Program-made: the position numbers and the translations under genes | Assembly (NCBI RefSeq): GCF_003247215.1 | Contig: NZ_QKAP01000083.1 | Location: 1 to 59,427, forward strand | Length of the DNA stretch: 59,427 nucleotides | DNA from: Malonomonas rubra | Lineage (GTDB): Bacteria > Desulfobacterota > Desulfuromonadia > Desulfuromonadales > Geopsychrobacteraceae | Reading direction: 5' to 3' | In this document: positions 27,031 through 35,531 of the stretch, one piece after another | Layout: every line of letters begins with the position of its first letter | Position numbering within the stretch: position 1 is the first letter of the stretch | Notes under the pieces: generated by a model | The model's input: only the letters and a program-made list of their open reading frames with translations | The model's database searches: none | What the model was told of the DNA's origin: nothing

Positions 27031-28939
27031 GTCGCCTCGGTTTCATCTTCTGCTCAAATTCAGCCGGGTTCAGAATAATCGTCTCATCCAAGTGGTCATC
27101 ATTGCTTGGCTCTGGAGTCACAGGCGGTTGCATTTCTACTTCTGCGTTCTCAGGGTTTTGTTCAACAGCAATGATAACGGTTTTATCGATGTCTTCGTTT
27201 TTGGCATCATTGGTAAGATCGACCTCAGGTTCGGCAACGTGCAGAATGACTGTTTTATCCAGTTCTTCAACCGTCTTCGTTGGCGCAATGGGCGGCCCCT
27301 CAAGCTCAGGATGCGGTTCTTCATAGGGTTCAGAAACGGATTCCGCGTCCACCCGTTGCCACCGTTCCTTGATTTCACCGATAATTGTTCCGAGCGACCT
27401 TAAATCACCCACCTCCTTACTGGTTGCCACTTCTGCAGTCGCTTCTGTGAAAAGCGCATCTTTAACTTCAGCAGTCAATTTCTGCAACGCCTCGGTAAAA
27501 ATACCTGGCTGACAGCCCCTTTGCTGATTCTGGCTAGTTCGGAACAAATCCCATCCTAACTGCAGAGCACGTGTCCAGAAGAACAAACCGGATTCTGATC
27601 TATATTCCTGCGGTTTCCAGAAAATGTTTTCTGCAGCCAACAGTGGATTGCTTGAACTCTCAGGCAATTCTTCCTCATCTAAACGGGAAGTCATGGATAT
27701 GAGAAATAAACGGATATCCGCTATTGATTGTCGTGAGTTCGCCAAGAGGGTCGCAAACCAGATTAAAATGTATGAATGCAGCCTGCGAGTGGCAGGTAAA
27801 AAAGATTCATTCCTGTTGGTGACCAAAACCCCCCCGCCAAGCGGCTTGACAGTAAAATTCCAAAAGTTGGGCAAATGATTGTTCACTATTGGAAAATCGA
27901 TCCAGAACTGATCGAGAGAAATTTCCAGATCAGAATAGTTTTTAAGCACTTCCTCAGATAAAGCAAAATGCGCCAGTTGCGAAAGGTAGGTCAATTTCAG
28001 AAAGAGGATCTCCAAAAACCACTTGTCCCGGCCTGAAAATAAAAAGTTATTTTTTATCTGTTCACTGAATGCAACGTCTAAAAACCTGCCGTCATTTCCC
28101 GCTGCTTGTAATTCTGCTGGCGAGGCCCCTGATACCAGCGCAATAAAATCGAATGAGGTTAACGACGAGGCACTAAAGGCAACCATATAACTGTTATAGA
28201 AGGAAAAAGGAGAAATCCGTGAGACAGACAACCCCTGCTCGCCATAGCACTCTTCTTTGCAATTACAGGTACAGCAGGGCAAAGAGCTGGCTGTTGATGC
28301 CTTAGCCTGTCTGCCAAAATCACGGATCAAGACGAACCGGTCAAAAACAAAAGGAGCATCGTCATCTTCACGTTGATAAACGTAATAACTATCAGAATCA
28401 CAGGCAGAGCAATACAGATAGCGCCTTAGCGTAGAGGAATAAGGATGCACTCCTGCTTCCGCTAATGGTTCATCCTGATAATATTGGTCGAGAAGCGCAC
28501 CACATTCTGGGCAGATGGGATGGAAATAGAGCTGTTTAAATTGACAATAAAATAGTGCTCGAAAAGGTGCTGGAGCACAAGCGTCTGGGCTAGAGGAAAT
28601 CAGCTCGACACATGTCCCTTGCGAGCGACTACAAGATATATTGTCCTGCCAAAAACCATCGATGACAGAGTTGGAAATGGTTTCAAGAATGTTTTTGGTA
28701 TATGAATAATCGTCTTTTTGCTGAATCAGGAACAGTTCTTTCAACGAAAAGCCAGATACGGTAGATAAATCGACTTTCAGTATTCGGAAAAAAGGATTGA
28801 TGTCCGACAGAACCCGACAAACGCCTTGCCCCGATGTGAGTAAGTTATTTTTTACAGGGTGAGAATAGATATCCAGAAAGACATTATTCTCCCTTTTAAG
28901 CCAGGGAAGTAGTGAGATGGGAGAAATACTGTTATTCAC
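27023..28939 (-). CDS. first gene of the T6SS locus; cysteine-rich protein with three D-x-T-(V/I)-I motifs
   Basis: I do not recognise this 638-aa protein as a named family. A GTG start has GAGAGGA in front. Residues about 145-245 hold four cysteine pairs: PICPECG, YCSACD, PCCTCNCKEEC. This suggests a zinc ribbon and perhaps a second metal site. The middle is helical and hydrophobic in patches, without a clear membrane helix. The C-terminal 80 residues are acidic and disordered, and contain DKTVIL (about 561), DKTVII (about 585) and DETIIL (about 618). These have the shape of the D-R/K-T-V-I strings near the N-terminus of some TssL/IcmH proteins (from memory), which could be phosphothreonine sites for FHA domains. 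A regulatory or assembly role at the head of the operon is inferred. Confidence 0.6.
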   Translation of the reverse strand: MNNSISPISLLPWLKRENNVFLDIYSHPVKNNLLTSGQGVCRVLSDINPFFRILKVDLSTVSGFSLKELFLIQQKDDYSYTKNILETISNSVIDGFWQDNISCSRSQGTCVELISSSPDACAPAPFRALFYCQFKQLYFHPICPECGALLDQYYQDEPLAEAGVHPYSSTLRRYLYCSACDSDSYYVYQREDDDAPFVFDRFVLIRDFGRQAKASTASSLPCCTCNCKEECYGEQGLSVSRISPFSFYNSYMVAFSASSLTSFDFIALVSGASPAELQAAGNDGRFLDVAFSEQIKNNFLFSGRDKWFLEILFLKLTYLSQLAHFALSEEVLKNYSDLEISLDQFWIDFPIVNNHLPNFWNFTVKPLGGGVLVTNRNESFLPATRRLHSYILIWFATLLANSRQSIADIRLFLISMTSRLDEEELPESSSNPLLAAENIFWKPQEYRSESGLFFWTRALQLGWDLFRTSQNQQRGCQPGIFTEALQKLTAEVKDALFTEATAEVATSKEVGDLRSLGTIIGEIKERWQRVDAESVSEPYEEPHPELEGPPIAPTKTVEELDKTVILHVAEPEVDLTNDAKNEDIDKTVIIAVEQNPENAEVEMQPPVTPEPSNDDHLDETIILNPAEFEQKMKPRRHD

Positions 28940-29112
28940 GCAAAATCCTCTCAGGCACCTGAAGTAGCAATAATAGAGGAAAGCTTAAACAGATCTTAAA
29001 GTTTAAATATTCATCCCGCCCAAAAAGATAATTCAATAAAAAATTAGCCGTCGCAAATGTTAATTGAAGAGCTTGATCTATAGTAAAATGCTACTAAAAA
29101 GCTAATCGCTGT

Positions 29113-29350
29113 CAAGATAACCGAGGCATCAAGGATATTTTTGTCGCTAACGTCGATGGGCTCAAGGGCTTTACTGAAGCGATCGAGGCCGTCTTTCCGG
29201 GTATGCAAGCTCAGCTCTGCATTGTTCACATGGTTCGGCATAGCCTTAACTATGTTGCGATCAGCACTGAATCAGTTTTCGGTAATCTTTGAAGAGCGGA
29301 TGCTGCTGCTCTGCCCAGCGGTGCATTTACACAATCTGTTTCACAAACCC
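29113..29350 (+). mobile_element. IS256-family transposase remnant with internal deletion
   Basis: In one plus-strand frame (29119-29250) the text reads RGIKDIFVANVDGLKGFTEA and then FPGMQAQLCIVHMVRHSLNY, the conserved block around the second acidic residue of mutator-type (IS256) transposases. In another frame (29264-29302) it reads ALNQFSVIFEERM, which is the C-terminal end of the same protein. Everything between, including the last catalytic glutamate, is missing. The following AT-rich CATTTACACAATCTG text resembles an IS256 terminal non-coding end. The element is inactive. It lies just upstream of the T6SS operon; the stretch 28940-29112 before it shows no gene and no convincing promoter. 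Confidence 0.7.
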
Positions 29351-29385
29351 CTTTCCATTAAATGCACCGAGCAAAGCTATGACGT

Positions 29386-29856
29386 CTAATTGACAAATTG
29401 ATATTTAAAGAGTCTTTTAACCCCATCCGCAAGTGACGCACTGATTTCAAAATTGTACTTTCCTTTGCGGTCAAGATTTATATCGGCACCGAAACTTCCA
29501 TCCATAGCCAATAGCGAAACCGTTTTAGCGATTGTCCCATCAGGCCTCATGACTGTTATTTCTACTTTACCGTTCTCTAGAAACTTCCCGGATGAAATTT
29601 CCTTAAAAGTAACCATAATGTGATGGGTCTTTTGTAGCCCGTACTTGGCCATCAATTTTCGCACATCGTTCAAATAAGCGACGCTTTTAACCCCTGCAAC
29701 TTCATTCGCTCCTAGCATATACTTGTCTCCAGCAGGCGACATCCCGGGCAGGTCAGAAAGTTCTTTCGGCTGCCATTGTTGCAATTTGTCTCCGGGGAAG
29801 CCCAGAACTGGAACCGCTATTAATATTAATAGCAAAAGAAAATATGTTGATTTCAT
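29386..29856 (-). CDS. small secreted protein, YtkA/FixH-like beta-sandwich
   Basis: The protein has 156 residues from the ATG at 29856 (AGGAGTTGG in front; an upstream TTG at 29862 is less likely). A Sec signal peptide (STYFLLLLILIAVPVLG) is followed by a mature part with THHIMVTFKEISSGKFLENG, then EITVMRPDGTIAKTVSLLAM and DGSFGADINLDRKGKYNFEI. This matches small periplasmic proteins with a FixH/YtkA-type fold. The H-H before the first strand and M residues at strand ends would suit copper or another metal. It follows the metal-sensor-like gene and may be co-transcribed with it. Confidence 0.6.
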   Translation of the reverse strand: MKSTYFLLLLILIAVPVLGFPGDKLQQWQPKELSDLPGMSPAGDKYMLGANEVAGVKSVAYLNDVRKLMAKYGLQKTHHIMVTFKEISSGKFLENGKVEITVMRPDGTIAKTVSLLAMDGSFGADINLDRKGKYNFEISASLADGVKRLFKYQFVN

Positions 29857-29910
29857 GGCCAACTCCTAAATCTGGCCATAGCTTAGCCATCCCTCATCGG
29901 TCTTTTATAG

Positions 29911-30495
29911 TTACTGGAAAAGATCTTCGAGATTTTTAACGCCACCGCCTGAGCGAGCCTTGTCAAGCTGCTCTTTGGTTAACACTTTGCGTGCAGCGTT
30001 GAACGCTTGTAGGTGACGGACTTGAATATCGGCTTCCAGTTTTTGAGCTTTGCGCACTAAGTCTTCAGCGTCTTTCAGTGACCAATCGTCACTTGCCAGC
30101 AACTCAGCCAACTCCAGGCGGACAATTTTTACTTCTGCAGCGGTGCGGATATTTTCTTTACGACAATCTGAATGGATCGTTTTGAGCTCAGCAATTTGTT
30201 TTTCTGAGAGTTCTAGTTCCTTAGCTTGACCGAGGAAAAACAAATGTTCTTTCCGACAATCCATCATGTTCGGACCCATCATGTTCGGACCCATCATGTT
30301 CGGACCCATCATGTTCGGACCCATCATGTTCGGACCCATCATGTTCGGACCCATCATGTTCGGACCCATCATACATGAAGGTGATGATGACTCTCCTCCT
30401 TTATGGTGAGCCTCGTGCATTGAGGCAGAAAAGCTTATGCTAGCAATAAGCACTAAAAAAGAATTCATCAGAAGCATCATTATAGCTTTTTTCAT
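29911..30495 (-). CDS. periplasmic Spy/CpxP-like protein with MMGPN repeats
   Basis: The protein has 194 residues from the ATG at 30495, chosen for AAAGGAGAACAT directly in front. A signal peptide (AIMMLLMNSFLVLIASISFS) precedes a histidine-containing linker and seven copies of MMGPN. A helical C-terminal half has LSEKQIAELKTIHSDCRKEN and LVRKAQKLEADIQVRHLQAF, the LTxxQ/heavy-metal-resistance layout of Spy, CpxP and ZraP-like proteins. These are periplasmic chaperones or metal sensors. The methionine-rich repeats suggest copper binding (inference). The minus-strand text TGGCATGAGCTTTGA near 30565 is a weak sigma54-like match with one wrong base. Confidence 0.7.
   Translation of the reverse strand: MKKAIMMLLMNSFLVLIASISFSASMHEAHHKGGESSSPSCMMGPNMMGPNMMGPNMMGPNMMGPNMMGPNMMGPNMMDCRKEHLFFLGQAKELELSEKQIAELKTIHSDCRKENIRTAAEVKIVRLELAELLASDDWSLKDAEDLVRKAQKLEADIQVRHLQAFNAARKVLTKEQLDKARSGGGVKNLEDLFQ
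30265..30369 (-). repeat. seven perfect 15-bp tandem repeats encoding MMGPN
   Basis: The plus-strand unit CATGTTCGGACCCAT occurs seven times head to tail with no change, 105 bp in all. Because the unit is a multiple of three, loss or gain of copies alters protein length without a frameshift. Identity at every base, including synonymous positions, points to recent expansion. Confidence 0.95.
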
Positions 30496-30661
30496 ATGTT
30501 CTCCTTTAGGCGACATTAAGTGTTTAACCAATATCATATCATCTTATAATCAAAGCTCATGCCAGAATAAAAAACTATTCATGTCAGTGCGTTACAGATA
30601 GCACTGGGGAAAAGAGTAAAGAATTTGAAGAATATTCTCCATCGAGTTTGAATTTTCTATA

Positions 30662-30700
30662 GGCTCTAGACTATCAGAGCTTTTCTGCTAGTCTGGAGCC
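30662..30700. terminator. long hairpin, probable terminator in the gap 30540-30982
   Basis: A 17-bp stem with two wobble positions (GGCTCTAGACTATCAGA / TCTGCTAGTCTGGAGCC) and a 5-base loop is followed on the plus strand by TTCTATATTTT. It lies between the M20 hydrolase and the MMGPN gene, both on the minus strand, and probably ends transcription from the former. The same gap holds a doubtful 65-codon GTG frame (30950-30753, minus) with one hydrophobic helix and no ribosome binding site. Confidence 0.6.
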
Positions 30701-30982
30701 TTCTATATTTTCCATAAATGAGTAAAACCGAACTTTTGCCTGATGATATTATTTATTTTTGGTGATTTTCTGAAGGCTTGCTAGGTTTGATGGCCAAACA
30801 GATTCTTTTATATATTAAAACTACAAAGGTTAAAATAGATCTTGCGAATCCATAAACGTGTTGAAAGACCGGAGCTAACTGAATGGTATCCTGGATATGA
30901 GCCAGTGCATGGGTCTTTTCAGCTATCTGAATGGGTGTTTGGACAAGCACTAAATCGGAATAGAAATTTAGTTTAAGGGGAG

Positions 30983-32224
30983 CTATTCTTCAGCGAGCCG
31001 GACCGTTGCATCCAGCAGTAATTTTGCCCCTATACAAATATCTTCCATGCGGCTGTATTCTTTTATATTGTGACTTACCCCGCCTACGCTGGGAACGAAA
31101 ATCATCCCCACATCTGTAATGCTTGCCATATTCATAGCGTCATGCCCGGCGCCACTCGGCATTTTAATAAACGACATGTTGTTTTGCTTAGCAACCGTTT
31201 CGAGCGATGTCATGATACGTTTTGAAAGCTCGACTGGAGTGTCATCACACAATTTTTTCCAAGAAATGTCCAAACCTCTTTTGGCAGCGATTTGGGTCAT
31301 CAGCTCTGTAACAGCCTTTACCGCCTTATTTTTGTCACTACAACTTATGTCACGGATATCGATTCCCAGTTCTACCCTGCCGGGAACAACGTTCATCACC
31401 CCTGGGGAGACTTTTAGATAACCGACAGTTGCAACGGTATCCTTGCCAGCCGCCTCCGTCGCTATATTTTCTACGCCAAGAACCAATTCGCTAGCACCCA
31501 CCAATGCATCCTTACGCATTGCCATCGGAGTATTGCCAGAATGGTCAGATCGACCTGAAATCACAACGTTAAAGCGTGTCGGTGCGGCAATCGAGGAGAC
31601 CAAACCGATGGGACATTCCTTCTCTTCCAAGACCGGGCCTTGCTCTATGTGTAGCTCAAGGAATGCATGAACATTTTCTCGCGACAATGATGAATACTGG
31701 ATATTTTCAGGGTGGTAGCCACTTTCTCTCAGTGTGTCATAGAGCGTGAACCCATCGCTGTCGGTCAATGATTTCAAAGTCTTTAAATCAAGCTTTCCTG
31801 TGAGAGCCTTACTGCCAATGGTGGCAACTCCAAAGCGGCTCGATTCTTCGGCAGAGAAGTTGACCACCTCAATCGGCCTTTTGGTAACCTGTTCGCGATC
31901 ATTGAGAACCCTGATAATTTCAAGCGCAGCGAGAATGCCGACCGAGCCATCATAATTGCCGCCTTCGGGGACGGTATCCAGATGTGAACCGAGCATAACC
32001 GGTGGCAGATCCTCTTGTCCCGGCCGCTGACCACGAATATTCCCAACCGCGTCAACCACGACCTGCAGCCCGGCATCCTCCATTTTTTCCTGTAACCAAC
32101 CACGTGCAGCCAAGTCTTCAAGGGAATAAGCAACCCGGGTAAACCCGCCATTTTCGAGCGATCCGAATTGGGCGAGTTCAGCAAAGTCCTTTTCTAAACG
32201 ATCACGACGACAGCAGAAATACAT
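30983..32224 (-). CDS. M20 family amidohydrolase (allantoate/N-carbamoyl amino acid type)
   Basis: This 413-aa protein belongs to the hydantoinase/carbamoylase branch of the M20 metallopeptidases. Metal ligands are visible: GSHLDTVPEGGNYDG with H81 and D92, EESSRFG with E126/E127, ELHIEQGPVLE, and a late H in GGVSHNIKEYS. The lid region has GRSDHSGNTPMAMRKDAL and PSGAGHDAMNMA. The enzyme hydrolyses N-carbamoyl or ureido groups with two divalent metals in the cytosol; the exact substrate cannot be read from sequence. It starts two bases after the aldo/keto reductase stop and is co-transcribed with it. Confidence 0.85.
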   Translation of the reverse strand: MYFCCRRDRLEKDFAELAQFGSLENGGFTRVAYSLEDLAARGWLQEKMEDAGLQVVVDAVGNIRGQRPGQEDLPPVMLGSHLDTVPEGGNYDGSVGILAALEIIRVLNDREQVTKRPIEVVNFSAEESSRFGVATIGSKALTGKLDLKTLKSLTDSDGFTLYDTLRESGYHPENIQYSSLSRENVHAFLELHIEQGPVLEEKECPIGLVSSIAAPTRFNVVISGRSDHSGNTPMAMRKDALVGASELVLGVENIATEAAGKDTVATVGYLKVSPGVMNVVPGRVELGIDIRDISCSDKNKAVKAVTELMTQIAAKRGLDISWKKLCDDTPVELSKRIMTSLETVAKQNNMSFIKMPSGAGHDAMNMASITDVGMIFVPSVGGVSHNIKEYSRMEDICIGAKLLLDATVRLAEE

Positions 32225-32226
32225 GA

Positions 32227-33186
32227 TTATACAACTCGAATGATAAATTCAGGACAAGCAGCAGCGCAGTAACCACAGAGGATACAGGCTTCTTTTATAA
32301 TTTTAGCCTTACCATTTTCAAGAAAGATCCCATGATTAGTGCACGCCGGTATGCAGGCACCGCATCCCTTGCAAAATTGTTCCATAATCTGGATCTGGCG
32401 TTCCCTTTTTTCTAATTGCTCCCAAACTGTTGCTTCAGCTTCACCCGTGGTCAAAAGCTTGTAGTTGCCTTCTATCTCCTCTTTTGACAACATACCGATC
32501 GCTAAAGCGTGCATTCCAGGCAGGTTGAGCACAAAACGGAAACATTCACGCGCCTCTTTAATCAGGTTGCCACCAGCCAACGCCTTCATCCCATAGATGC
32601 CTTTGTCGCATTTTGCCGCGTAGGCAATCGCTTCAGCCATCTCAGCGGGTGTTCCATCGAGAATTCCCATCCCGTCACGATTGATCAGCGGATGGATTAC
32701 ATCGATGTCCGGATGTTCTGCCGCTTGTTTGACCGCACAAATATAATGGGTCGACAAACCGAGGTAATCGACCAAACCTTCCCGCTGCATGGATTTCATT
32801 TCCGCCAGTACTTCAGCCCGGTCGATAAAGGGGTTGACTAGGCGCGCTCCATGAATATGCAACACATCAAGTTTCTGCACATTCATCTCATTTAGGGCGC
32901 GCTCAACATGCCTACGCGCATCAACGGCTGTCGCAGCATGGGTTTTACTGATGATGTGAGGCTGTTGTGAAACTCCTTTTAGTCCTTCGCGAATATGTCG
33001 ATAGGTGCCGTATAGTTCTGCAGTGTCGATAACATTGACACCAAGTTTAATCGCATGCCGGATTAGCTCCCCCCCTTCTTCCGGAGCAACATTTGCTTGC
33101 AGAGGCCCTAACGGAAGAGAGCCGTAAACCAGCCTCGAAATCTTTAGATTTGTTCTTCCGAATCGATACCGTTTTTGTTGCACCAT
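32227..33186 (-). CDS. aldo/keto reductase with C-terminal 2[4Fe-4S] ferredoxin domain
   Basis: This 319-aa protein has the AKR barrel (1-250), with FGRTNLKISRLVYGSLPLGP, GVNVIDTAELYGTYRHI, the catalytic Y in AELYG, and DVLHIHG. The ferredoxin tail has CKGCGACIPAC and CILCGYCAAACPEF, enough cysteines for two [4Fe-4S] clusters. Members of this group couple carbonyl reduction to ferredoxin-type electron carriers in anaerobes; the substrate is unknown. Its ATG overlaps the stop of a small upstream frame (TAATG). Confidence 0.85.
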   Translation of the reverse strand: MVQQKRYRFGRTNLKISRLVYGSLPLGPLQANVAPEEGGELIRHAIKLGVNVIDTAELYGTYRHIREGLKGVSQQPHIISKTHAATAVDARRHVERALNEMNVQKLDVLHIHGARLVNPFIDRAEVLAEMKSMQREGLVDYLGLSTHYICAVKQAAEHPDIDVIHPLINRDGMGILDGTPAEMAEAIAYAAKCDKGIYGMKALAGGNLIKEARECFRFVLNLPGMHALAIGMLSKEEIEGNYKLLTTGEAEATVWEQLEKRERQIQIMEQFCKGCGACIPACTNHGIFLENGKAKIIKEACILCGYCAAACPEFIIRVV

Positions 33187-33479
33187 TAATCATTCCTTTT
33201 TTGAGGTTGCCGACAAAATACCTGCCTAGACAAAAGCCAGCAACAAAAAAGGCCGTGACTTTGGGAGCGCCTTAAAATCAGTGCTTTTGTTACGAAATGA
33301 TTATTTTTCCAGGTACAGAGACAAAACTTTTCTCCGTCCTTGAGCATATCACATGAATAAGCTTCTTCAGCTTCTGTTAACGTTCGGATTTGATTCAGGT
33401 CGATAATACCACCAAGGTGCAAATCACGGGTAACTGTTTCCAAGTTCCAACTGGATAGCTTACTGTGCGCATGAATCAA
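33186..33479 (-). CDS. possible small protein coupled to the aldo/keto reductase
   Basis: This 97-codon frame starts at TTG and ends in TAA, overlapping the ATG of the aldo/keto reductase gene by one base (TAATG), which suggests coupling. The middle (LNQIRTLTEAEEAYSCDMLK, EKFCLCTWKNN) looks protein-like, while the C-terminus (CCWLLSRQVFCRQPQ) does not. There is no family match I can name and no clear ribosome binding site at the TTG. It fills the gap between the reductase and tRNA-Pro and may instead be non-coding. Confidence 0.3.
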   Translation of the reverse strand: MIHAHSKLSSWNLETVTRDLHLGGIIDLNQIRTLTEAEEAYSCDMLKDGEKFCLCTWKNNHFVTKALILRRSQSHGLFCCWLLSRQVFCRQPQKRND

Positions 33480-33559
33480 AATAGTGGCATATCATCGCAT
33501 ATGTCCTCATATAAAAAAGCTATCATATTAGGGAGAACTGACATGAATCTGAATAGAAC

Positions 33560-33590
33560 AAAAAAAGCCGATTTCCTAAGGAAATCGGCT
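33560..33590 (-). terminator. rho-independent terminator of tRNA-Pro
   Basis: On the minus strand AGCCGATTTCC-TTAG-GAAATCGGCT is followed by TTTTTTT. It lies 10 bases behind the CCA end of the tRNA. The stem is perfect. Confidence 0.92.
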
Positions 33591-33600
33591 TCAGCGTTGA

Positions 33601-33677
<77 letters not shown>

Positions 33678-33696
33678 TCAACTCAACGCGTGGCGG

Positions 33697-33725
33697 ATTA
33701 TGTTGTATTTACAGTTATCTGTCAA
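33697..33725 (-). promoter_or_regulatory. sigma70 promoter of tRNA-Pro
   Basis: On the minus strand TTGACA (33725-33720), a 17-base spacer and CATAAT (33702-33697) precede the tRNA 5' end by 20 bases. A GC-rich discriminator (CCGCCACGCG) follows, typical of stringently controlled stable RNA. The promoter sits directly behind the stop of the ligase gene. Confidence 0.85.
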
Positions 33726-33726
33726 G

Positions 33727-35040
33727 CTAGTTCTTGCGATTATCGAAAACCCGACAGGCCTTTCCCTCGTGCCTGGTAATGCTGGAGGGCTCAACTAATT
33801 TTACTTTTACACTAAGGCCTAATGCGGAATGTATTTTCTTCTCTGCTTCGGTAACAAAAGCACGCTGCTGTTTCATCTCATCGAAGAAAATCTTCTCGTT
33901 AACCTCGACCTGCACCTCCAGTTTGTCCTGGTTATTTTCCCGCTCAACAACCAATTGATAATGTGGCTGACAGCCTTCGATCTGGAACAAAACTTCTTCG
34001 ATCTGGGTTGGAAAAACATTGACCCCTTTGATGATCAGCATATCATCGCTGCGGCCACGCGTCTTTTCCATGCGGGCAAAGGTCCGTCCACAATCACAGG
34101 TTTCGTAATGCAAGCGTGTTATGTCACGGGTACGATAGCGAATCATCGGAAAAGCCTGTTTTGTCAAGCTAGTCAAGACCAGTTCACCGACAGATCCTTC
34201 CGGCAAAACTTCACAGGTGTCAGGATCAATAATTTCAGCAATGAATTGATCCTCAGCCAAATGCATACCGGCTTTGCAGAGGCATTCCCCAGCCACACCC
34301 GGCCCCATGACTTCCGACAGACCGTAATTATCAGTAGCAATGACACCAAGACGATTTTCGATCTCAACGCGCATCTGCTCACTCCAGGGCTCCGCCCCGA
34401 ACAGGCCGACCCGTAACGCCAGGGATTCCGGAGCTATTCCCTGTTTTTCCATCCGATCAGCGATTGTTAGAGCATAGGAGGGAGTACACACCAATACAGA
34501 GGAACGATAATCCTGCATGATCATCAATTGTTTGTCGGTATTGCCTCCAGAGATCGGGATAACCGACGCTCCAATCGCTTCCGAGCCATAGTGCAAACCG
34601 AATGCACCGGTAAAAAGCCCATAACCAAAGGCAATATGAATAATGTCTTCGTTGGTCACACCTGCGGCTGTCATGAAACGAGCTACAAGCTCAGTCCAAC
34701 TGGCCAGATCTGCTTTGGTATAACCGACCACAGTCGGCTTGCCGGTCGTACCGGAAGAAGAATGGATGCGCACCACGTCACGCATCGGTACGGCAAACAT
34801 GCCGTAAGGGTAATTCAGTCGCAAATCTTCCTTGGTGGTAAAGGGAAGATTTGCAAGATCGGATAAGTCTTTCAAATCCCCTGGATTAAACCCAACCTCC
34901 TTAAATTTTCCCTGATAACAGGGAACATTTTCGGCAACTCTCATCAAAGTCTGCTGCAGCTGGCCCAGTTGCAGAGTGAGCAGTTCTTCTCGTGGCATGC
35001 ATTCGGCAACGGGGTTCCAGATGGTGGGTTGTTGTTCCAT
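33727..35040 (-). CDS. paaK: phenylacetate-CoA ligase, copy 1
   Basis: This 437-aa AMP-forming aryl-acid CoA ligase has the ATP/AMP loop [10 protein letters not shown] at 94-103, [13 protein letters not shown], the acid-binding GYGLSE-type text ([13 protein letters not shown]) and [10 protein letters not shown] followed by [20 protein letters not shown]. It activates phenylacetate or related aryl acids made by the neighbouring indolepyruvate oxidoreductase. It is the last gene of the iorA-iorB-paaK-ACT-paaK operon. Confidence 0.93.
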   Translation of the reverse strand: MEQQPTIWNPVAECMPREELLTLQLGQLQQTLMRVAENVPCYQGKFKEVGFNPGDLKDLSDLANLPFTTKEDLRLNYPYGMFAVPMRDVVRIHSSSGTTGKPTVVGYTKADLASWTELVARFMTAAGVTNEDIIHIAFGYGLFTGAFGLHYGSEAIGASVIPISGGNTDKQLMIMQDYRSSVLVCTPSYALTIADRMEKQGIAPESLALRVGLFGAEPWSEQMRVEIENRLGVIATDNYGLSEVMGPGVAGECLCKAGMHLAEDQFIAEIIDPDTCEVLPEGSVGELVLTSLTKQAFPMIRYRTRDITRLHYETCDCGRTFARMEKTRGRSDDMLIIKGVNVFPTQIEEVLFQIEGCQPHYQLVVERENNQDKLEVQVEVNEKIFFDEMKQQRAFVTEAEKKIHSALGLSVKVKLVEPSSITRHEGKACRVFDNRKN

Positions 35041-35083
35041 ATTACTTCAACTATCCGATCAATTAAATAGAGCTATCTACTTG

Positions 35084-35515
35084 TTAAATAGAGGTTAACT
35101 TCTTGCCTTCAATAACCCTAATACTATTCTTGGTTAGCACATCAATGGCGGCATCAACGTCGTCAAAGCGGAAAATGATGACCGCGTTATCGCCAGAACG
35201 CTCGACAAATGCATACATGTACTCAACGTTGATGTTGTTCTTATCAAGGGTCTGCAGCAACGATGACAGTCCCCCGGGTGAATCGGGAACTTCGACACCG
35301 ATAACTTCCGTTTTGCTGACCGTGAAATTGTGTTCGCGCAGTACATTAAAAGCCTTATCGGTATCGTTGACAATCAGCCGCAGGATACCGAAGTCGGACG
35401 TATCTGCCAGCGACAGTGCACGAATGTTAATCCCTGCATCGCCGAGAACCCCGGAGACCTCAGCCAACCGGCCCGATTTGTTTTCAATAAAAATCGAAAT
35501 CTGTTCAACTTTCAT
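35084..35515 (-). CDS. tandem ACT-domain protein
   Basis: The protein has 143 residues from the ATG at 35515 (AAGGGGA in front; an earlier start would overlap the upstream ligase). Two ACT domains are visible: [20 protein letters not shown] (3-70) and [20 protein letters not shown] (72-140). ACT domains bind amino acids, here probably aromatic ones, to regulate enzymes. The gene between two ligases suggests feedback sensing for this pathway (inference). Confidence 0.88.
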   Translation of the reverse strand: MKVEQISIFIENKSGRLAEVSGVLGDAGINIRALSLADTSDFGILRLIVNDTDKAFNVLREHNFTVSKTEVIGVEVPDSPGGLSSLLQTLDKNNINVEYMYAFVERSGDNAVIIFRFDDVDAAIDVLTKNSIRVIEGKKLTSI

Positions 35516-35531
35516 TGCCAGTCCCCTTTTT

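Noticed and set aside
30265-30369. CRISPR-like array
   Set aside because: Units are 15 bp and directly joined, with no spacers, and they are in frame within a protein.
30545-30580. Sigma54 promoter for the MMGPN gene
   Set aside because: TGGCATGAGCTTTGA has GA instead of the invariant -12 GC; too weak to list as a feature.
30753-30950. 65-codon minus-strand frame with one hydrophobic helix
   Set aside because: GTG start without ribosome binding site, no similarity recognised, and located between two terminator-like structures.
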